NCBI GenBank assembly: GCA_947451735.1
Contig: CANGAY010000015.1
Span: 1-9,277, forward strand
Length of the DNA stretch: 9,277 nucleotides
Direction: 5' to 3'
DNA from: Actinomycetota bacterium
Lineage (GTDB): Bacteria; Actinomycetota; Thermoleophilia; Miltoncostaeales; Miltoncostaeaceae
Each line of letters opens with the position of its first letter. Position 1 is the stretch's first letter. This document shows positions 5,694-9,277 of the stretch, one piece after another. A model generated the notes under the pieces. It was not told the origin of the DNA and did no database searches. It was given only the letters and a program-made list of their open reading frames with translations. The position numbers were made by a program, and so were the translations under genes.

Positions 5694-6773
5694 CTACGCC
5701 TCGTCGGTGACGTCCGCCGCGGGCTCGTCGGCGGGCGCTGCGGGCTCGGCCTCCATGTTGGGGGCGCTGCCGGGCTCGGCCACCGCGGGGTCGTTCGTCG
5801 CGGGCTCGGCCGGGTACGAGATCTCCTCCACCCGCTCCACGGCGTCGGCGTCGCCATCGGCGGCGTACGCGTTCTTCAGGCTGTTGAGCAGCTCGGCGGC
5901 CTCGGGCTTGCCGTTCTGCTGCGCGGCCTCCAGCACGGTCTCGGCCTCCTCGAGCATCTCGAGGTCGATGAGCACGCGGCCGAAGGCGTACTGCACGCCG
6001 CCGTTGGCGGGCACGGCCTCAACCGCTGCGCGACCGGCCGACTCGGCACCGGCGAGGTCGCCGGAGTCGCGGAGCGCGTTGATGAGGCTGATGCGCGCGT
6101 CGCTGCGGTGCGGGTCGGCGTCGATGGCGCGACGCAGCAGGGCCACGGCGCGGTCGGTCTCGCCGATGCCGCGAAGGGCGGCCCCCGCACGGGCCAGGGT
6201 GTCGGCCGACGCGTCGATCTCCACGGCGCGGTCGGCGAAGGCGATGGCCACCGCGCTGTTGCCGTCGGCGCTCTCGAGCGCGCGGAGCGCCTCTTCCACG
6301 TCGGTCACCTGCGTGGCCTGCAGTACGGCCTGTGCGGCGTCGGTGGCCTTGGGTGCGGCGGCCTTCTTCTTGCGCGGCGCCGGGGCCTTCTTCGGCGGCT
6401 CGGGCTCGGCAATCACCACGCGCCGGGCCTCACGGCGGGCCAGCTCGTCGCGGGCCTCGTGCAGCTTGCGCACGCGCTGACGCGCCTCGATGGCACGCTC
6501 GGCGGCGGCGGCCTTTCGGTCGAGCGCCGCGTCGTACTCCGCGCGGATCTCGGGGTCGTCGATGAGCGCACGCTCGCTCCAGGCGATCCAGTGCATCTCG
6601 GCATCGCGGGCGGCGGCACGCATGGGCGTCTCCTCGGCCCACTCCGTGCGCTTCGCCAGCGCTGCGCGGATCTCGGCCTCGCCCGCGTCACGCGGGATGT
6701 CGAGCATCTCGTAGAGGTCGCGCTCCATCAATGCGCGGACCAGCGCCGCGCGCTTGGGATCCGTCGTCGCCAC
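5694..6773 (-). CDS. Degenerate J-like domain protein with TPR-like repeats
   Basis: A 359-residue cytoplasmic protein. Residues 19-84 (from DLYEMLDIPRDAGEAEIRAA to DDPEIRAEYDAAL) read like a DnaJ J domain. The HPD tripeptide needed to stimulate Hsp70 is absent: KRTEWAEETP stands where YHPD would be. Next come a charged, probably coiled-coil helix (85-120), a basic Ala/Pro/Lys linker (123-145), then helical repeats of TPR type (about 172-315; for example NSAVAIAFADRAVEID and GETDRAVALLRRAIDADP). The C-terminal tail is acidic and Pro/Ala-rich (318-359), probably disordered. GTG at 6773 is chosen because AGGAG lies 5 nt upstream; the frame stays open far upstream, but that part is a shadow of the neighbouring gene. 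The start is 8 bp after the stop of the secreted-protein gene, so the two are likely co-transcribed. It is probably a protein-binding scaffold rather than a working Hsp40, which is inference. Confidence 0.82.
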   Translation of the reverse strand: MATTDPKRAALVRALMERDLYEMLDIPRDAGEAEIRAALAKRTEWAEETPMRAAARDAEMHWIAWSERALIDDPEIRAEYDAALDRKAAAAERAIEARQRVRKLHEARDELARREARRVVIAEPEPPKKAPAPRKKKAAAPKATDAAQAVLQATQVTDVEEALRALESADGNSAVAIAFADRAVEIDASADTLARAGAALRGIGETDRAVALLRRAIDADPHRSDARISLINALRDSGDLAGAESAGRAAVEAVPANGGVQYAFGRVLIDLEMLEEAETVLEAAQQNGKPEAAELLNSLKNAYAADGDADAVERVEEISYPAEPATNDPAVAEPGSAPNMEAEPAAPADEPAADVTDEA

Positions 6774-6778
6774 TGCCA

Positions 6779-6783
6779 CTCCT
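6779..6783 (-). promoter_or_regulatory. Shine-Dalgarno site of the J-like/TPR gene, overlapping the upstream stop codon
   Basis: On the minus strand the stop TAG (6784-6782) of the secreted-protein gene runs into AGGAG, followed after 5 nt by GTG at 6773. This fixes the GTG as start and places the ribosome site on top of the upstream stop codon, which favours coupled translation. Confidence 0.6.
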
Positions 6784-7180
6784 AGCGCTTGGTCTTGAAG
6801 GACACCGTGGTGCCCGGAGACGTCTTCTTGCCGCCATTGACGGCGACGGCCTGCACCTTGTAGGCGGTATTCCGCCTGAGGCCAGAGACGTTCATGTACA
6901 TGGTCTTGAGGGGCACGCGCGCCGCCACGAGACCCAGGGTCCTCGTCACGGTCCTGCCCTTCGCGGTGATCCTCAGGTTGACGCGCACGGCGACGCCGTT
7001 GGGGGCCACCATCGCGCCCATTCGTGCGCTGGTGGCGCGGATCTGCTTGACGGGCATCGTCCTCACGTCGGCGCGGGTGTTGTACGAACCCGCTGCGATC
7101 AGCGCCGTCGGCGCTGCCATCGCCGTCGCGGCCAGTGCCACCGCCGCGATCCGTGTGGTCTTCATTGCCCGTGTCGTCAT
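6782..7180 (-). CDS. Small secreted fibronectin type III-like protein
   Basis: A 132-residue protein with a likely Sec signal peptide: positive N-region MTTRAMKTTR, hydrophobic core IAAVALAATAMAAPTALIA (11-29) and an Ala-rich probable cleavage region near residue 30. The mature part of about 100 residues is rich in beta strands. It shows an FN3-like order of VAVRVNLRITAKG (63-75), YMNVSGLRRNTAYKVQAVAVNGGK (95-118) and TTVSFKTKR (124-132). The segment L-x-x-N-T-x-Y-K-V-Q-A-x-A-x-N-G is typical of FN3 domains. It has no cysteine, no catalytic motif and no cell-wall anchor, so the job is probably extracellular binding. ATG 7180 is preferred because GGGAG lies 5 nt upstream; ATG 7165 (Met6) also gives a good signal peptide. 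It lies 76 bp downstream of the MFS gene and 8 bp upstream of the J-like/TPR gene. Confidence 0.75.
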   Translation of the reverse strand: MTTRAMKTTRIAAVALAATAMAAPTALIAAGSYNTRADVRTMPVKQIRATSARMGAMVAPNGVAVRVNLRITAKGRTVTRTLGLVAARVPLKTMYMNVSGLRRNTAYKVQAVAVNGGKKTSPGTTVSFKTKR

Positions 7181-7185
7181 CCGCG

Positions 7186-7190
7186 CTCCC
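7186..7190 (-). promoter_or_regulatory. Shine-Dalgarno site of the secreted FN3-like gene
   Basis: On the minus strand these bases read GGGAG, 5 nt before ATG 7180. This favours 7180 over the internal ATG at 7165. Confidence 0.5.
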
Positions 7191-7203
7191 GGTCGTATCA
7201 CCT

Positions 7204-7249
7204 GCCCGCGGCATGGTAGGCGAGCGGGCGCCCCCGGTGTCCCCGGCGC
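7204..7249 (-). other. GC-rich inverted repeats in the gap after the MFS gene
   Basis: The 76-bp gap between the MFS stop and the secreted-protein start holds two short inverted repeats. These are GCGCC/GGCGC (7228-7232 with 7245-7249) and GCCCGC/GCGGGC (7204-7209 with 7224-7229). They overlap by two bases. They could slow or end transcription from the MFS gene, but no T-run follows, so a working intrinsic terminator is not shown. A -10-like TGATAC (minus strand, 7200-7195) lies about 15 nt before the secreted-protein start, without a matching -35. Confidence 0.2.
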
Positions 7250-7256
7250 GTCACTG

Positions 7257-8441
7257 TCACTCGGCCCCGGGCAGCACGCGGGCGATGAGCAGCAGCCCCG
7301 CGGCCACGATGACCGCCACGGCGATGCACACGCCGAGGAACGGCAGCACGGCCGACAGCACACCGCCGATGACCGGCCCGAGCACGAATCCCACCGCGAA
7401 CACCATCACCATGGCGCCCGCGCTGATGCCGTAGCTGCCGGCCAGGCCCATCTCGTCAACGGCGTCGGTGAAGAGCGGGCCCGCGGGTGCGGCCATGATG
7501 GCTGTGCCGAGCAGCGTGATGGCCGCAGCCACGGTGACCCACCATGCGGGCCCCACTGCCATGAGGGGCAGGCCGACGATGGCGATGACGCCACCCACGA
7601 GGATGGGCGTGCGGCGCCCCGCGATGTCGGACCACCGTCCGCCGACCGGCGCGCCCAGGAACAGCGTGGCCATCGACAGCGACACCACCAGCCCCACGGC
7701 CGCGGTGCTCAGCATGAGCCGCTCGGCCAGGTCGAGCGGCAGCAGCGACTCCGACATGCCCTCCACGATGGCCAGCAGGATGAGCGCGATGGCCCCGGCA
7801 CGCGCGCCGGGCGACCGCGCGAGACCCCTGAGCGCGCGGAACATTCCCGGGGTGGGGCCGCGGCGCACCAGCGTCTCGGGCACGGCGATGGCCCAGATGA
7901 TGAGCGCCACCGGGAACAGGGCGAACAGCAGGAACGTCTCGGTGAGCCCCACCCAGTCGATGAGCACGCCCGAGAGCAGCGGGGCCATCAGGCCTGCGCC
8001 GCCGCCCGCGGTCTCGGCGAGCCCCAGGCGGAATCCCAGCTGGTCGGGTGGGTACACGTCGCTCACGTAGGCGAGTGCGCCGGTCCAGGTGACGGCACTC
8101 GCCACGCCCAGCACCGCGCGGGCGATGGTGAGCGTGTACGGATCACCGGCGAGCGCGAAGCCCACACCGGCGAGCACGAGGATGGCAGCGCCGGCGATGA
8201 TCGCCAGCCGCCGCCCCAGGCGGTCAACCCAGCGAGCCGCCAGCGGCGCCACCAGCAACTGCGCCACGGGGAAGGCGGCGAAGATGAGGGCCACGCCGGT
8301 GTCGGACAGCCCCATCTCGCGCTGGTACACGGGCAGCGCCGGCACGATGGCGCTGAACATGAGCGTGTCCACGGCGATGGCCGCCATGGCCAGGGCGAAC
8401 ACCCGGGTGCGATGGGGGTGGGGCAGGGCCGCGGCGCTCAT
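7257..8441 (-). CDS. MFS transporter, DHA1-type (MdtG/SLC18-like) probable drug or metabolite exporter
   Basis: A 394-residue inner-membrane protein with about 12 hydrophobic helices. Helix 1 (about 14-36) carries the acidic Asp25 in AVDTLMFSAIVPALP, as in proton-coupled DHA1 antiporters. MFS motif A appears after helix 2 as ARWVDRLGRR (69-78) and, as expected from the internal duplication, again in the second half as GRWSDIAGRR (268-277). Late segments PAGPLFTDAVDEMG (319-332) and YGISAGAMVMVFAVGFVLGP (337-356) resemble MdtG/SLC18-like members. Proton-driven export of a small molecule is the family role; the substrate cannot be told. ATG 8441 is chosen because it sits just before the first polar N-terminus and helix; an earlier in-frame ATG at 8504 adds residues that look non-coding and would overlap the presumed promoter. 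No SD sequence precedes it, and a leaderless mRNA is possible. It is divergent from the PAC2 gene. Confidence 0.92.
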   Translation of the reverse strand: MSAAALPHPHRTRVFALAMAAIAVDTLMFSAIVPALPVYQREMGLSDTGVALIFAAFPVAQLLVAPLAARWVDRLGRRLAIIAGAAILVLAGVGFALAGDPYTLTIARAVLGVASAVTWTGALAYVSDVYPPDQLGFRLGLAETAGGGAGLMAPLLSGVLIDWVGLTETFLLFALFPVALIIWAIAVPETLVRRGPTPGMFRALRGLARSPGARAGAIALILLAIVEGMSESLLPLDLAERLMLSTAAVGLVVSLSMATLFLGAPVGGRWSDIAGRRTPILVGGVIAIVGLPLMAVGPAWWVTVAAAITLLGTAIMAAPAGPLFTDAVDEMGLAGSYGISAGAMVMVFAVGFVLGPVIGGVLSAVLPFLGVCIAVAVIVAAGLLLIARVLPGAE

Positions 8442-8449
8442 GGGTGGCA

Positions 8450-8455
8450 ACCGTA
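8450..8455 (-). promoter_or_regulatory. Possible -10 element of a leaderless MFS transcript
   Basis: The minus strand reads TACGGT, a TANNNT match ending 8 nt before the ATG at 8441, where a -10 box would sit if transcription began at or just before the start codon. No -35 is visible and no SD sequence precedes the gene. The rest of the 76-bp divergent gap (8442-8517) contains a C-run (8474-8480) and nothing else I can name. Confidence 0.2.
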
Positions 8456-8517
8456 GCGCCGTGGCGATGCCGCACCCCCCCGCGAAACCGTGCGCGACGT
8501 GCAACCATCACAAGCAC

Positions 8518-9277
8518 ATGAGCGACATCCTCTCCATCACTCCGCCAAGCCCGCCGTTGCGCGACCCGGTTGTGGTCACCGCCTTCCGCGGGTGGAACGA
8601 CGCGGCCAGCGCCGCCACCTCGGCCATCGCCACGCTGGCCGAGCAGTTGGGGGCCGAGCGCATCGGCAGCGTCGACCCCGAGGAGTTCTACGACTTCCAG
8701 GTGACGCGGCCGATCATCGACCTCACCACGTCCGACCACACGCTGTCGTGGCCCGAGGTGGAGATCAGTGCCGTGCGCGTGCCGGATGGCCCTCGTGACC
8801 TCATCCTCGTGGTGGGTGGCGAGCCCTCGATGAAGTGGCCCACCTTCTGCCGCCTGCTGCTCGACGCGGTGCAGGAACTGGGCGGCAGCCGGTTTGTCAC
8901 CCTCGGCGCCCTGCTGGCCGACGTGCCGCACACCCGCGACGTGACCCTCACGGTGATGAGCACCGAGGAGTCGCTCGTGGATGGGCTCGACATGCGCCCG
9001 CCCGGCTATCGCGGCCCCACGGGCATCGTGGGCGTGCTGCACCTGCTGGCCGCCGAGCGCGGCCTGGAGGCCGTGTCGCTGTGGGCCCCGGCGTCGCACT
9101 ACGCCGCCGGCGTGGTGAACCACAAGGCCGAGCTGGCCCTGCTGGGTGGCATCGAGCGGGTGACCGGTGCGCACGTCGACACCGAGGCCATCCGTCACGC
9201 CGCCCGCGAGTTCGAGGAGCAGGTGGATCAGGTGGTGGCCAACGACCCCCGGCTGCAGCAGCTGGTGGAGCAGTTGG
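8518..9277 (+). CDS. PAC2-family protein, 3' end outside window
   Basis: 253 codons are visible and the frame is still open at the right edge. The protein resembles the PAC2 (proteasome assembly chaperone 2-like) family common in Actinomycetota, of which Mycobacterium Rv2125 is an example. Supporting features are VVVTAFRGWNDAASAAT (18-34), FYDFQVTRP (57-65), RDLILVVGGEPSMKWPTF (93-110), a Leu/Gly block GSRFVTLGALLADVPHTR (123-140), GPTGIVGVLHLLAAERGL (166-183) and SLWAPASHYAAG (187-198). The ends of domain helices follow at 223-253. The family has a nucleoside-phosphorylase-like fold; its bacterial role is not well established, and a link to the proteasome is suggested by name rather than by anything here. 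ATG 8518 gives the correct N-terminus; there is no SD sequence, so initiation may be leaderless. Typical members are about 280-320 aa, so only the end is missing. Confidence 0.9.
   Translation, partial: MSDILSITPPSPPLRDPVVVTAFRGWNDAASAATSAIATLAEQLGAERIGSVDPEEFYDFQVTRPIIDLTTSDHTLSWPEVEISAVRVPDGPRDLILVVGGEPSMKWPTFCRLLLDAVQELGGSRFVTLGALLADVPHTRDVTLTVMSTEESLVDGLDMRPPGYRGPTGIVGVLHLLAAERGLEAVSLWAPASHYAAGVVNHKAELALLGGIERVTGAHVDTEAIRHAAREFEEQVDQVVANDPRLQQLVEQL

Noticed and set aside
6774..7214. Extension of the J-like/TPR protein to a start near 7214
   Set aside because: That stretch is a shadow of the secreted FN3-like gene in another frame (Asp/Gly/Arg-rich). AGGAG plus GTG at 6773 explains the start.
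6894..8456. 520-codon open frame on the plus strand opposite the MFS gene
   Set aside because: The translation is a His/Gly/Arg/Gln-rich string without domain signals, and the minus strand holds a clear 12-helix transporter in the same place.
8224..9198. 324-codon minus-strand frame opposite the PAC2 gene
   Set aside because: Composition is His/Arg/Gly-rich, while the plus strand matches PAC2 motifs throughout.

Overview
The window is a very GC-rich, gene-dense piece of bacterial chromosome. High G/C at third codon positions, GTG starts, weak or absent Shine-Dalgarno (SD) sequences, a PAC2-family protein and an actinobacterial-type zinc alcohol dehydrogenase point to Actinomycetota. A deep lineage such as Thermoleophilia is possible, but that is inference. 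I see no rRNA or tRNA gene, CRISPR array, insertion sequence or phage gene.

Layout. (1) 1-802, minus: the first 267 residues of a zinc-dependent alcohol dehydrogenase, cut by the window edge. (2) 819-1603, plus, starting only 16 bp away and divergent: two small unrecognised proteins joined by a 4-bp stop/start overlap. (3) 1604-1861: a 258-bp non-coding gap. It holds a striking 130-bp imperfect inverted repeat (32 Watson-Crick pairs) with two mutually exclusive apical hairpins, then a possible promoter whose spacer contains a palindrome. (4) 1862-5693, plus: a tightly coupled three-gene operon of class I DNA photolyase, an atypical SDR fused to DUF2867, and a renalase-like FAD oxidoreductase. 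Both junctions are 4-bp ATGA overlaps. (5) 5694-8441, minus: in transcription order an MFS exporter, a small secreted fibronectin-III-like protein, and a protein with a degenerate J-like domain plus TPR-like repeats. The last stop codon abuts the stop of the photolyase operon with no base between. (6) 8518-9277, plus: a PAC2-family protein running off the right edge.

How the genes may work together. The photolyase repairs UV-induced pyrimidine dimers using FADH2 and light. The two co-translated oxidoreductases have Rossmann-type nucleotide-binding folds and probably act in light- or oxidation-related redox chemistry, but their substrates cannot be read from sequence. The secreted FN3-like and J-like/TPR genes are 8 bp apart and likely co-transcribed. 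The MFS gene may share their transcript or have its own promoter.

The best candidate for something undescribed is the structured element at 1612-1741. I cannot match it to a named RNA family, and its strand and function are unresolved.
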